Shown: piece after piece, positions 10,547-19,113 of the stretch
How positions within the stretch are numbered: the first letter of the stretch is position 1
Layout: every line of letters begins with the position of its first letter
From: Acidobacteriota bacterium
Lineage (GTDB): Bacteria; Acidobacteriota; Vicinamibacteria; Vicinamibacterales; UBA823
Direction of reading: 5' to 3'
Assembly: GCA_002730735.1 (NCBI GenBank)
Contig: PCAU01000001.1
Location: forward strand, 148,925 to 212,924
DNA: 64,000 nucleotides
The notes under the pieces: generated by a model
The model's database searches: none
The model's input: the letters and a program-made list of their open reading frames with translations, nothing else
What the model was told of the DNA's origin: nothing
Position numbers and translations under genes: made by a program

Positions 10547-11339
10547 ACTTCTCTCCCAGAATAATCGAGTCCTTGTTGAGAATTTCTTTGGCAAGGGAAA
10601 CATAAGCCTTCGCGCCTCGTGATTTCTTGTCGTAGAGAATAGCCGGTAATCCGTGGCTTGGTGCCTCACCCAACCGTACGTTCCTGGGTATAACCGTATC
10701 GAACACTTTCGCTTTAAAGAATTCCCTGATTTCACGTGAGACCTGTTGTGAGAGATTGGTGCGACCGTCGTGCATCGTCAGTAAGACGCCTTCGATATCA
10801 AGACTAGGGTTGAGCGAAGCACGGACACGCTGAAGGGTCGAGACCAACTCGGCTAAGCCCTCCAAGGCGAAGTACTCGCTGAGCATAGGGATTAAAACGG
10901 TGTCCGCAGCAACAAGACCATTGAGGGTTAGAAGGCCCAGGGACGGTGGGGTGTCGATAAAAACGTAATCGTACCGATCGACGAGTTGTTTTACCAGCGA
11001 GCGGAGTCGCTTTTCGCGATTTTCGAGCGAGACCATTTCGAGCTCTGCCCCGGTCAGGTTGCGCTCTGCCGGCACCACAGATAGGCCGCTCACGGTGGTC
11101 TGCAACACAAATCCCGAAAAGTCAGGAATCGTTTTGGCTGTGAGAGCTTCGTAAACAGTGCCTTGACTGCTGGACTGTCCTTTCAGACCAACCCCGCTGG
11201 TTAAATTAGCTTGAGGATCGACGTCGACAGCTAACACACGGCGCTCCACAAGCGCCAAAGAGGCAGCCAGATTGATTGCGGTTGTGGTCTTGCCAACCCC
11301 GCCCTTCTGATTAGCAACAGTAATGACCCTGGCAGCCAT
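10539..11339 (-). CDS. parA: Chromosome-partitioning ATPase ParA (Soj)
   Basis: Deviant Walker-type ATPase that moves ParB-parS complexes. The N terminus has K-G-G-V-G-K-T-T-T-A-I-N-L-A (residues ~11-24), followed by V-D-V-D-P-Q-A-N-L (Walker A') and D-T-P-P-S-L-G-L-L-T-L-N-G-L. Length 266 matches chromosomal ParA. It is the first gene of a parA-parB pair whose upstream region carries two parS sites. Confidence 0.97.
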   Translation of the reverse strand: MAARVITVANQKGGVGKTTTAINLAASLALVERRVLAVDVDPQANLTSGVGLKGQSSSQGTVYEALTAKTIPDFSGFVLQTTVSGLSVVPAERNLTGAELEMVSLENREKRLRSLVKQLVDRYDYVFIDTPPSLGLLTLNGLVAADTVLIPMLSEYFALEGLAELVSTLQRVRASLNPSLDIEGVLLTMHDGRTNLSQQVSREIREFFKAKVFDTVIPRNVRLGEAPSHGLPAILYDKKSRGAKAYVSLAKEILNKDSIILGEKYD

Positions 11340-11429
11340 GAAACTTAACCGTTGGTATAAATTATGTTAAATGACCTATAATACAAAACTTCTAGATTAG
11401 GATACGTCCAGAGGCTTGTTTGGTCAAGC

Positions 11430-11445
11430 TGTTTCACGTGAAACA
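11430..11445. promoter_or_regulatory. parS: parS centromere site 1
   Basis: Perfect match to the 16-base ParB-binding palindrome TGTTTCACGTGAAACA. It lies in the 176-base region between the parA start and the rsmG stop. Confidence 0.95.
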
Positions 11446-11477
11446 GTCACCTTTGAGACTTCTGCTTTCACTAACCA

Positions 11478-11493
11478 TGTTTCACGTGAAACA
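11478..11493. promoter_or_regulatory. parS: parS centromere site 2
   Basis: Second perfect copy of the same palindrome, 48 bases from the first (same-base distance). The pair lies about 8-9 kb from the dnaA-dnaN region, the usual origin-proximal location of parS. Confidence 0.95.
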
Positions 11494-11515
11494 GCTTGCG
11501 CGAGATATTCGTCAG

Positions 11516-12178
11516 CTATCTTGAAACTTTTTCCTTCTGAAGCACGACTAATCGACTTCCAAGTGATTCAACGAGTTGAACAGTTTGCCTCAAAACAAGT
11601 GGGGGGCTGAGCGACCTTGACTCTTTCGTTTTGCCGCTGCTTTCAAACAGAAGCATCTTTCCCTCATATTGCAGGAAACTCTGAAGCTTGTTAAGTGAGG
11701 CCCTGTCTACACCGATAGCCCTTACGCTCACAAAGGCCATCGACTCGAGCAGGTCTTTACGAAGTAGTAAATCCTCCCAACGAACCGTTTCAACCTTTGA
11801 ATCCTTCAGGTCAAGTGTCCTCAAGGCCTCCCGAAGAAAGGCTGATTTCCTTGTTTTTGATTCAACCATTGTAAGGTGGAGATTTGGCCTAAATAGCTTG
11901 ATTGGGATGGCTGGGGAACCGTTACCGGAACCTACATCGAGGAGGCTCAGCTCGCCACCTGGGATTACTTTCGCCGCAATTAAAGGCTCGATGATCAATC
12001 TTTTCAGCGACGAGTCAGTGTCGACGCTGGAGGTTAGGTTGACCGTTGAGTTCCAGCGGGCTAAGAGAGCCAGGTAGGCCCTCAGATTTTCAGCCTGTTC
12101 ACCGTTGAGCCGAAGCCCTGATTGAGCGGCTAGGCGCTCGAGCCTTAGAATCGGTTCCTTTGCGCTCATGGCCGACAT
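11516..12178 (-). CDS. rsmG: 16S rRNA (guanine527-N7)-methyltransferase RsmG
   Basis: SAM-dependent methylation of G527 in 16S rRNA. The 220-residue protein has the N-terminal Y-L-A-L-L-A-R-W-N-S-T-V-N-L-T-S region (about 50-66) and the SAM-binding motif L-D-V-G-S-G-N-G-S-P-A-I-P (near 99-111; usually G-S-G-A-G-F-P-G, so two positions differ). Its start overlaps the end of mnmG by 13 bases, in the conserved gidA-gidB order. Confidence 0.93.
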   Translation of the reverse strand: MSAMSAKEPILRLERLAAQSGLRLNGEQAENLRAYLALLARWNSTVNLTSSVDTDSSLKRLIIEPLIAAKVIPGGELSLLDVGSGNGSPAIPIKLFRPNLHLTMVESKTRKSAFLREALRTLDLKDSKVETVRWEDLLLRKDLLESMAFVSVRAIGVDRASLNKLQSFLQYEGKMLLFESSGKTKESRSLSPPLVLRQTVQLVESLGSRLVVLQKEKVSR

Positions 12179-14046
12179 GCATGATATCGCGGTCTTGTCT
12201 TATCTTTCCCCCAAGTTCTCTTACTACCACTAAAAAGTAGGCTACCAAGAATTGCGATCGCGGCTGGTGTCATACCAGGAATTCGACGGGCCTGACCGAG
12301 TGTTGTCGGCAAAGTCTGCGTAAGCCTTTCGATGACTTCTGTCGACAAACCTGGGATCTTCGCGTAAATGAACCCTCGGGGAATTTCGCATTCTGCTTGT
12401 TGTTGCTCTCGCTCCACAGCAGCCATCTGACGTTTGAGATAACCCTCATACTTGATTTCAGTCTCCACAGTCGCCAGATCTATTATCTTCGTATTTTCTT
12501 CGCCTTTAAGTTCTATCTCGCCGCTATCAATCAATGATTTGAGTCTGAGTTGTGGACGACGAATGGCCTCAGAGGCGCGAACACGACAACCGTCTGGTAA
12601 CGTAACCGTTGTCTTTCTCAAAGTCTTAAGATTCTGCTCAAAACGTCGCCGACGACCAACGAATCGCTCCCATCGTTTTTTTGTAACGAGGCCGATGTTC
12701 CACCCGTGTTGGGTAAGTCGCAGGTCCGCGTTGTCGGTTCGAAGAAGCAACCGATGTTCGGCCCGTGAGGTAAACAGGCGGTAAGGCTCGAGGCACCCCT
12801 GCGTAGTGAGGTCGTCAATCATCACGGCCAAATATGCCTCATCACGACGGAGCACGAGGGGCTCATCCCCTGCGATGGTGCGTGCGGCGTTGATGCCAGC
12901 TATTAATCCTTGACCCGCCGCTTCTTCATACCCTGAGGTCCCGTTTACCTGTCCTGCTAGGTAAAGATTGTTAAGTCGTTTGGTCTCTAGACTCGGCCGA
13001 AGCTCAGTTGGCTGGATGAAATCGTACTCGACCGCATAGCCAGGTCGCAGCAACGTAGCAGCCTCGAGGCCCGGCAGATTCCTGATGATCGCCCTTTGGA
13101 CCTCACGCGGCAAACACATCGACATCCCGTTTACATAAATCTGTTCGACATCAATCCCTTCGGGTTCAAGAAAGACTTGATGGCGTTCTCGGTCGGGAAA
13201 CCTCACAACCTTGTCCTCAAGTGACGGGCAGTAACGCGGACCGATTCCTTGGATTTGTCCGTTGAATAAAGGGGAGTCGTCAAGATGTGTGCGGACCAAA
13301 GCGTGAACTTTTTCGTTGGTGTGTACGAGGTAACAGTTGATTTGCGGATTCCTAATCCGATCAGTCATGAATGAAAACGGAGTCGGCTGATCATCCCCGC
13401 GCGTCACTTCCACACGATCCCATTCGATCGTGTCGCGATGTAAGCGGGGCGGCGTGCCAGTCTTGAGCCGCCCCCAGCGAAACTCCAATCGCTTCAACGA
13501 CTCGGCGAGGGCGGTCGACGGCAGTTCGCCGTACCGGCCAGCAGGACGTTGCTCCCGCCCAATATGAATTAGACCATTGAGAAACGTGCCAGCAGTGACC
13601 ACCAGTGCCTGACAGATCAGTAATCGACCATCTGCCATCCGTAGTCCTCGAACAGCGTTGTTGCGAACCACGATTTCGGCAGCCGCGCCAAAGATCCACT
13701 CAATTCGTGGTTCGCGCTCGAGGGACGCTAGAACCCAACGAGAGTACCTTTGTTTGTCGGCCTGGGCGCGAGGCGACCGGACAGCCGGTCCACGACTTCG
13801 ATTTAGTAATTTGAACTGAATTCCGGTTGCGTCAATTGCCTCCCCCATGAGACCACCAAGGGCATCAATCTCGCGCACCAGATGACCTTTCGCAGTACCG
13901 CCAATCGCCGGGTTGCAGGACATCGTCGCCACAGTTTCGCGCGAGAGCGTGCATAGGCCCACCCGCCGCCCCATGCGCGCTGCAGCTCGCGCCGCTTCAC
14001 ATCCTGCATGTCCTGCGCCAACGATGACCAGGTCGTAGTACGACAT
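12166..14046 (-). CDS. mnmG: tRNA uridine-5-carboxymethylaminomethyl modification enzyme MnmG (GidA)
   Basis: FAD- and NADH-dependent partner of MnmE that modifies U34 of certain tRNAs. The FAD dinucleotide fold G-A-G-H-A-G-C-E-A-A is at residues 10-19, followed by C-N-P-A-I-G-G (45-51) and L-N-R-S-R-G-P-A-V. The middle domain carries D-D-L-T-T-Q-G-C-L-E-P-Y-R-L-F-T-S-R-A-E-H-R, diagnostic for GidA. Length 626 (E. coli 629). The last ~20 residues are a basic tail that overlaps rsmG. Confidence 0.97.
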   Translation of the reverse strand: MSYYDLVIVGAGHAGCEAARAAARMGRRVGLCTLSRETVATMSCNPAIGGTAKGHLVREIDALGGLMGEAIDATGIQFKLLNRSRGPAVRSPRAQADKQRYSRWVLASLEREPRIEWIFGAAAEIVVRNNAVRGLRMADGRLLICQALVVTAGTFLNGLIHIGREQRPAGRYGELPSTALAESLKRLEFRWGRLKTGTPPRLHRDTIEWDRVEVTRGDDQPTPFSFMTDRIRNPQINCYLVHTNEKVHALVRTHLDDSPLFNGQIQGIGPRYCPSLEDKVVRFPDRERHQVFLEPEGIDVEQIYVNGMSMCLPREVQRAIIRNLPGLEAATLLRPGYAVEYDFIQPTELRPSLETKRLNNLYLAGQVNGTSGYEEAAGQGLIAGINAARTIAGDEPLVLRRDEAYLAVMIDDLTTQGCLEPYRLFTSRAEHRLLLRTDNADLRLTQHGWNIGLVTKKRWERFVGRRRRFEQNLKTLRKTTVTLPDGCRVRASEAIRRPQLRLKSLIDSGEIELKGEENTKIIDLATVETEIKYEGYLKRQMAAVEREQQQAECEIPRGFIYAKIPGLSTEVIERLTQTLPTTLGQARRIPGMTPAAIAILGSLLFSGSKRTWGKDKTRPRYHACRP

Positions 14047-14163
14047 CGAAATTTAGAGATAACGAGTTTCCAGAAACCTCATCGGGTTAGGTCTCTAGCA
14101 TTGACATAGAGACTGTTGAGATGAACGACGGCAACTGTATCACTGTGACAAAGACTACAGAAT

Positions 14164-15537
14164 CTACTTACCGATGCAGAACCGCTTGAAGATGTGCTGC
14201 AGAAGATCTTCGGTGGTGCGTTGGCCAGTAATCTCTTCCACGATCGCGCGTGCTCGCTGTAGGTCAGCGAGCACGAATTCTTCCGATATCTCTGTGGAAA
14301 CAGCCTGTGCGGCTTGGTCGAGTTCACCGCGCGCTCGTTCCAGCAGGTCAAGATGCCGAGTGTTTGTGATCGCTGGTGAGTCGCGGCGCGGTTCCTCGGC
14401 AGCCAGCTCGGCCGTTAGCGCCTCTCGAAGAGCTTCAAGACCGGCTTCTGTCGTGGCCGTAGCCTTCACGATGCGACTGGACACCGCGGTGAATGGATCT
14501 GACGCCCACGCCAACGGCAGGTCGTCTTTATTGGCAACGATTAATCGCTGGCACGACGAAGTTTCCTCGAGCAACTGAAGGTCGCTGTTGTCAAATGGAC
14601 GGGATTGGTCGAAGACTAGGAGGGAAAGGTCGGCCACCGCCATTACTGAACGAGCGCGGAGCACGCCTTCGATTTCAACCGCATCGCCTGTTTCTCGTAT
14701 CCCGGCAGTGTCTACCAATCGAACAGGGACACCGCACACATCAATTGTTTCAGTGACAAGGTCGCGCGTCGTGCCGGCCACGTCGGTGACAATTGCCCGA
14801 CCGGCACCCACAAGACCATTGAAAATGCTGGACTTCCCCGTGTTTGGGCTCCCAATAATTGCGACTTGCCTACCCTCACGAATCACCCGACCGCGACGCC
14901 CACCTGCGAGCAATCCGCTTATTCGGGCGCCAATGTCGACGATCGCCGTAACCGTTTTCCGTCGGTCGATAAAATGGTAGCCCTCCTCGGGAAAGTCGAG
15001 CGAGGCTTCGAGGCCAGCGATCAAGTCGAAGAGGGTCGCGTCGATCGCTTTTATTTCAGTACTAAGTGTGCCCTCTAATTGATCGTAAGCTAGTCGAGCC
15101 TGCAGTGGTGTAACGGAGTCAACCAAGTCAGCGACTGCCTCAGCCTGTACGAGGTCTATACGCCCGTTGAGGAAACCGCGAAGCGTAAACTCCCCTGGTT
15201 CGGCTAACCGAGCACCGGAACGCATTGCGGCCTCAACGATCGCTTCGAGCACCACTGGGCTCCCATGCGCGCTTAGTTCGACAACGTCGTCACCGGTGTA
15301 GGACGCTGGGCCCGGGAAAGAAGTGGCTAGTACCTGATCGATCCGTTCCGTGTCATTATCACTGGCAATCTCCTCGAGCGTCGCGAGTGTCGCCGTGCGT
15401 GGTTTAAGCCGCGCGCGGTTCCCCAGCAGCGCCCCAGCAATCGACTGGGCATTTGGGCCACTTAGGCGGACAATACCAATGCCACCGCGTCCCGGTGGGG
15501 TCGCAATGGCGACGATTGTGTCGTCGGTGTTAAACAC
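14164..15537 (-). CDS. mnmE: tRNA modification GTPase MnmE (TrmE)
   Basis: GTPase partner of MnmG. The N-terminal tetrahydrofolate-binding domain begins D-T-I-V-A-I-A-T-P-P-G-R-G-G-I; the G1 loop G-S-P-N-T-G-K-S is at residues 229-236, G3 D-T-A-G-I-R-E-T near 277, and the protein ends in C-I-G-K, the conserved C-terminal motif with the functionally important cysteine. Length 457, start GTG at 15537. The 117 bases between its stop and mnmG hold no gene that I can see. Confidence 0.97.
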   Translation of the reverse strand: MFNTDDTIVAIATPPGRGGIGIVRLSGPNAQSIAGALLGNRARLKPRTATLATLEEIASDNDTERIDQVLATSFPGPASYTGDDVVELSAHGSPVVLEAIVEAAMRSGARLAEPGEFTLRGFLNGRIDLVQAEAVADLVDSVTPLQARLAYDQLEGTLSTEIKAIDATLFDLIAGLEASLDFPEEGYHFIDRRKTVTAIVDIGARISGLLAGGRRGRVIREGRQVAIIGSPNTGKSSIFNGLVGAGRAIVTDVAGTTRDLVTETIDVCGVPVRLVDTAGIRETGDAVEIEGVLRARSVMAVADLSLLVFDQSRPFDNSDLQLLEETSSCQRLIVANKDDLPLAWASDPFTAVSSRIVKATATTEAGLEALREALTAELAAEEPRRDSPAITNTRHLDLLERARGELDQAAQAVSTEISEEFVLADLQRARAIVEEITGQRTTEDLLQHIFKRFCIGK

Positions 15538-15588
15538 GGGATGGATATGCCCGCTGGTGGGCGAATGGTGGCGGGGTGGCGCCCGGCG

Positions 15589-16056
15589 TTAACCACTCCC
15601 CTTGACTGTAATACTAATCGTCTTGAGCAAAGCGTCACCAATGCTCTCAGAGTCCACGTCCGGCTCCTCGGCAATGGCCAAGTGCACGATACGCCGTGCG
15701 TAGGCATTCAATGGTCCAAGTTCCTGCGCCTCACCCGTTTGCTTCGCACGGTCAGCGAGCAACCGAGCCGTTTGCCGCAACTCCTCGTCTTGGCCCTGCC
15801 TAAAATCACGATAGTCGACGACAACGCGGTGGCGGTCAGGAAGCTCGTGACGAAAAACGGAGTTCATGACATGTTGTAGCGCGTCAAGTGCAGCAGCGCG
15901 TTTTTCCAACAACACCTCGCCCCCGTCACCATCAAGTCGTATGCGCAGGCAATCGTCGTGCTCTTCAACCACCGGTTCTAGTGGGAGAGCAAGGTTTAAC
16001 AGAACCTCTTTGACCAGATCTTGCACTCGAGTTTTCAGTTCCGTATCTGCGTTCAT
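15589..16056 (-). CDS. khpB: RNA-binding protein KhpB (Jag), KH and R3H domains
   Basis: Single-strand RNA-binding protein found next to yidC in many bacteria. At 155 residues it has a KH-like region (about 15-80) and a C-terminal R3H domain with P-L-N-A-Y-A-R-R-I-V-H-L-A, the Arg-x3-His signature. The N-terminal Jag-N domain of longer homologues is missing, so this is the short form. It starts 3 bases after yidC and is followed by mnmE. Confidence 0.9.
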   Translation of the reverse strand: MNADTELKTRVQDLVKEVLLNLALPLEPVVEEHDDCLRIRLDGDGGEVLLEKRAAALDALQHVMNSVFRHELPDRHRVVVDYRDFRQGQDEELRQTARLLADRAKQTGEAQELGPLNAYARRIVHLAIAEEPDVDSESIGDALLKTISITVKGSG

Positions 16057-16059
16057 CGT

Positions 16060-17820
16060 CTAGCCGCCCCCGTGCTCACGTGAGCCCTTCTTTTTCACCT
16101 TCGCTTTTTTGGTTCGACGTTCAGCGGGCGGCCTGACCGTGTGCACCTTCGGCGGGCCGATAATCCGATTGGTCACCACTTGTTGCCCCACGCCCCACAG
16201 ATTACTTACGAGCCAGTACAGGACCAATCCGCTCGGTGCCCCCAAGAACATAAACGTGAAGACGACCGGCATCACCATCATTACCTTCTGCTGAGTCGCA
16301 TCTGCCGTTGATGGTGTCATTCGTTGCTGCGCCATCATCGTCACGCCCATCAGTAAAGGAGTGACATACAGCGGATCAGGCTTCGCAAGGTCTTGAATCC
16401 AAAACATAAACGGAGCGTCTCGGATTTCGATAGCGACTGATAGTAATGAATAAAACGCAAACAAAACCGGCATCGTCGCCAACATCGGCAAACAGCCGCT
16501 TGCGGGGTTTACTCCGCGGTCGCGATACAAACCCATTAGCTCCTGATTCATTTTCTGTTTAGCCGGGTCGGTGGCCTTTAGACCTTTGTAGCGATCCTGA
16601 ATGGATTTAATTTCTGGCTGCAACTCTTGCATCTTACGCATCGACACGACGCTTTTGTGACGCAAGGGAAACATGGCGGCATTGATCATGATGGTAAGAA
16701 TGATGATCGACCACCCGTAGTTCCCAACATGGCCATACACCCACTTGAGCGAACGATGCAGTGGAACGACCAACCACGAAAAAAAGCCAAAGTGCACGGC
16801 TTGCACAAGTTCGCCATCGATGATGCCGAGAATGTCAAAATCTTTTGGCCCCATATAGAAGCGGGTTTCGGTGGGCGGTTCGGCAAACTGTAGGGAGTAA
16901 TCTATTAGCACAACCTGGTCGTCGCCGGAACCCAGCGTTACTGGCCGATAATTAACTTGTGCTGGGTTGGTATCAGGCAACGCCGCCGACAGAAAATAGT
17001 GGTCGTCAACACCGACAAACCCGAAAGTGCCTTCGTAGGCAGGCGTCTCTTCCAGGTCTGAGCTGTCCAGTCGAGAGACCTCTTCCTCTTGAAAAAAGAT
17101 CGCCTGCGACGCCTGGCTATAAGTGAAGCCGAACCCGCCACCGGTGCTGCTGCCCAGCCCGGGACCCCATCGCACTACCGGATTTACTGCGCCTCTAGAA
17201 GTCCTCACGCTGGCGCTGAAGCGAACCACGAACGGCTCGTTTTGGGGATCGAAGCGGTACTCCTTACGAACTTGTAGGCCACCGCTGTCTTCGTACTCAA
17301 AGACTAATGACCGTGGCGCTGCTCCTACCTGTAACGACCCAGCACTTGGCCGAAACAATGCCTCGCGTAACTGAACGTTCAGCTGTTCGTCAGCAACCTC
17401 GAGGGTAAACGGAAGCGGTGCTTCTTGGTCGTCTAGAACCGGCACTAGCTCATTTGACTCACCGGAGTCCTCTAAATACTCTTTCAGCTGCCAACTTTTC
17501 AGTACGCCGCCCCTGTTAGAGAAAGTTGCTATCACTTGTTCGGTTTCAACAACGATATCTCGCGGAGTCTCATCAGCGATAACAGTAGACACCCCTACTG
17601 CGCCCGATGCATCGGTCGTTTGTGGTGGTTCTGTGGAGGGCGGCGTTTCAATAATCGGCGCCTGGGGCTCAACAGGTGAAAGGTCGCGTAAACCAGTCGA
17701 CCTTGTCTCTGTGGATACAGTCTCATCATCCGGTAATTGAGCGGGGGGTACTATCAGGCTCTGGTACACGAATAACACCAGGAATGAGAGAAAAACGGCG
17801 AGTAAGACTCTTTTTTCCAT
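16060..17820 (-). CDS. yidC: Membrane protein insertase YidC
   Basis: Inserts and folds inner-membrane proteins, alone or with SecYEG. The 586-residue protein has an N-terminal membrane helix (residues 5-23), a linker rich in Thr, Pro and Glu, a large periplasmic beta domain (about 80-340), and a C-terminal insertase core with W-S-I-I-I-L-T-I, K-M-Q-E-L-Q-P-E-I-K-S-I-Q-D-R-Y-K and a C-terminal basic tail. It follows yidD and rnpA in the standard order. Confidence 0.97.
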   Translation of the reverse strand: MEKRVLLAVFLSFLVLFVYQSLIVPPAQLPDDETVSTETRSTGLRDLSPVEPQAPIIETPPSTEPPQTTDASGAVGVSTVIADETPRDIVVETEQVIATFSNRGGVLKSWQLKEYLEDSGESNELVPVLDDQEAPLPFTLEVADEQLNVQLREALFRPSAGSLQVGAAPRSLVFEYEDSGGLQVRKEYRFDPQNEPFVVRFSASVRTSRGAVNPVVRWGPGLGSSTGGGFGFTYSQASQAIFFQEEEVSRLDSSDLEETPAYEGTFGFVGVDDHYFLSAALPDTNPAQVNYRPVTLGSGDDQVVLIDYSLQFAEPPTETRFYMGPKDFDILGIIDGELVQAVHFGFFSWLVVPLHRSLKWVYGHVGNYGWSIIILTIMINAAMFPLRHKSVVSMRKMQELQPEIKSIQDRYKGLKATDPAKQKMNQELMGLYRDRGVNPASGCLPMLATMPVLFAFYSLLSVAIEIRDAPFMFWIQDLAKPDPLYVTPLLMGVTMMAQQRMTPSTADATQQKVMMVMPVVFTFMFLGAPSGLVLYWLVSNLWGVGQQVVTNRIIGPPKVHTVRPPAERRTKKAKVKKKGSREHGGG

Positions 17821-17830
17821 CGATAGCTAA

Positions 17831-18082
17831 TCAGGACTCGACCCGTCGTGAACGCTTCGCCGGAATAGGGTCGTATCCACCCGGGGTGAGCGGTTGACAA
17901 CGAACCAGCCTCCAGCCTGCAAGTAGAAGTCCTCGCCACGGACCATGGCGCGTTACGGCTTCGGCCGCATAGGTCGAGCATGACGGTGTGAACCTGCAGG
18001 TGCCCGTGAAAAGTGGTGAGAATGTCACCTTGTATACGCGGAGCAGCCCAATCAGTAGTGCCGTGATTAACCGATTCACCAT
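17831..18082 (-). CDS. yidD: Membrane protein insertion efficiency factor YidD
   Basis: Small protein (83 residues) assisting membrane insertion. It shows the family core C-R-F-T-P-S-C-S-T-Y-A-A-E-A (about residues 29-42), then G-W-R-L-V-R-C-Q-P-L-T-P-G-G-Y-D-P-I-P. It lies between rnpA (4 bases) and yidC (10 bases). Confidence 0.95.
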   Translation of the reverse strand: MVNRLITALLIGLLRVYKVTFSPLFTGTCRFTPSCSTYAAEAVTRHGPWRGLLLAGWRLVRCQPLTPGGYDPIPAKRSRRVES

Positions 18083-18086
18083 ATCG

Positions 18087-18431
18087 TCATCTTTGGTGAC
18101 GCTCGTGTCGAGCTAAGGTCGAGCGATAGTCTGACTCCAGGCTTGCAAAATCAGTGTTCGGGAACTCACGTCGCGGTAGGACGACAACATCCAGTCCAAT
18201 GTTTGCCTTTGTCCTTCGAAAGAGCTCCCGTGCAAGACGTTTTGCGCGGTTCCGTAACACCGCGCCACCAAGACGTCTCGACGCTGTGATTCCAAGCCTG
18301 CTCCTCGACAAGTCGTTAGGCAAAATAAGAAGAGTTAGGTACCGGCCATGTGTCCGAATCCCGTTCTTCTGGATCCGCTGGTATTCCGGTCGGCGTTTGA
18401 TTCGCTCGTTACGCTTGAGCGTCTGTAGCAC
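18087..18431 (-). CDS. rnpA: Ribonuclease P protein component
   Basis: Protein cofactor of RNase P, which trims tRNA 5' ends. The 114-residue basic protein begins L-K-R-N-E-R-I-K-R-R-P-E-Y and carries the RNR motif R-N-R-A-K-R-L-A-R-E-L-F-R (about 60-72). The start is GTG at 18431. It lies 88 bases after rpmH, with no other gene between. The RNase P RNA gene is not in the window. Confidence 0.95.
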   Translation of the reverse strand: MLQTLKRNERIKRRPEYQRIQKNGIRTHGRYLTLLILPNDLSRSRLGITASRRLGGAVLRNRAKRLARELFRRTKANIGLDVVVLPRREFPNTDFASLESDYRSTLARHERHQR

Positions 18432-18519
18432 TGGTTGGACTCTGGCGCCGCGGGTAGGCTAAGACTGATGACCCTTCAGGGTAACCTGTGATTCGATCGG
18501 AATTACGGAATCGCGATTG

Positions 18520-18657
18520 TCAGAAAGCTGCAAGGCGCTTCCGACCCTTTGCACGACGACGTTTCAAAATCCGGCGCCCGGCTTTCGTGGCCATCCGCAC
18601 GAGAAATCCGTGAGTTCGTCGACGGTGTCGACGGTTTGGCTGGAACGTGCGCTTCAC
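18520..18657 (-). CDS. rpmH: 50S ribosomal protein L34
   Basis: Small basic ribosomal protein (45 residues) found by translating the region upstream of rnp[18 protein letters not shown], then [11 protein letters not shown], ending K-G-R-K-R-L-A-A-F. The start is GTG at 18657, with AGGG and GGGGAG stretches upstream. The usual K at position 8 is N. It heads the leftward rpmH-rnpA-yidD-yidC-khpB run and marks the left edge of the origin region. Confidence 0.96.
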   Translation of the reverse strand: MKRTFQPNRRHRRRTHGFLVRMATKAGRRILKRRRAKGRKRLAAF

Positions 18658-19113
18658 TAACCCTTTGCTCCCCGGTTGCGCCTGATGAACAGCTGAGAAA
18701 CCTTAATGGTAGTGGAGGCGCTTAATCAGTGTCAATGCAGCCAACTCGTTTGTGAATGGTTCCCGCTACAGTAGCCGAAGGAGGGGCAATCTGCCTTGGT
18801 TGGGTTAATATTGTGAAATTATTCACTAGAGATGTCAAAACGTGCAAATGTTGGAAAAAGGTCCCTAGATATTATTGAAAGTGTTCAATATTCTAGACGT
18901 TTGGCTAGGTGGCATCTATGTGCTAAAGTCCTCGTTTTCAATTATTTGCGTGGTTCATTTGACAAGAATTTCCACAGGTGTGGAAAAAAATGTGGAAGAA
19001 ATCGTTGTTTTACTTAGGTTTATTAGAAATTGGCCGAATAAGGGTGTCCTCAGCTTATCAAATGTGGCCAGTCATAAAACACCGCTCCAAGCAACTTGGA
19101 TTGGATTTTGCTG
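18658..19113. other. Intergenic region upstream of dnaA with DnaA-box-like sites
   Basis: This 456-base, relatively AT-rich stretch separates the divergent rpmH and dnaA genes. It holds an inverted pair TTTCCACA-GG-TGTGGAAA (18969-18986), i.e. two facing DnaA-box-like sites (consensus TTATCCACA, 7-8 of 9), and another TGTGGAAGA at 18991. A second small palindrome, GTGAAATTATTCAC, is at 18813-18826. A weak dnaA promoter is possible (TTGGCT 18901-18906, 17-base gap, TAAAGT 18924-18929). DnaA autoregulation or part of a two-part origin would fit. I found no gene here. Confidence 0.6.
18706..18735 (-). promoter_or_regulatory. Possible sigma-70-type promoter of the rpmH operon
   Basis: On the minus strand, TTGACA (18735-18730) is followed after 18 bases by TACCAT (18711-18706), a perfect -35 with a 4/6 -10. 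A start near 18699 would give a leader of about 40 bases before the rpmH GTG. Judged by eye only. Confidence 0.4.

Noticed and set aside
11416-11610. 64-codon plus-strand frame over the parS region
   Set aside because: It is produced by the two parS palindromes and the rsmG antisense strand; no coding evidence.
18813-18826. Small palindrome GTGAAATTATTCAC as a specific operator
   Set aside because: Single copy, no matching regulator in view; mentioned only as part of the dnaA upstream region.
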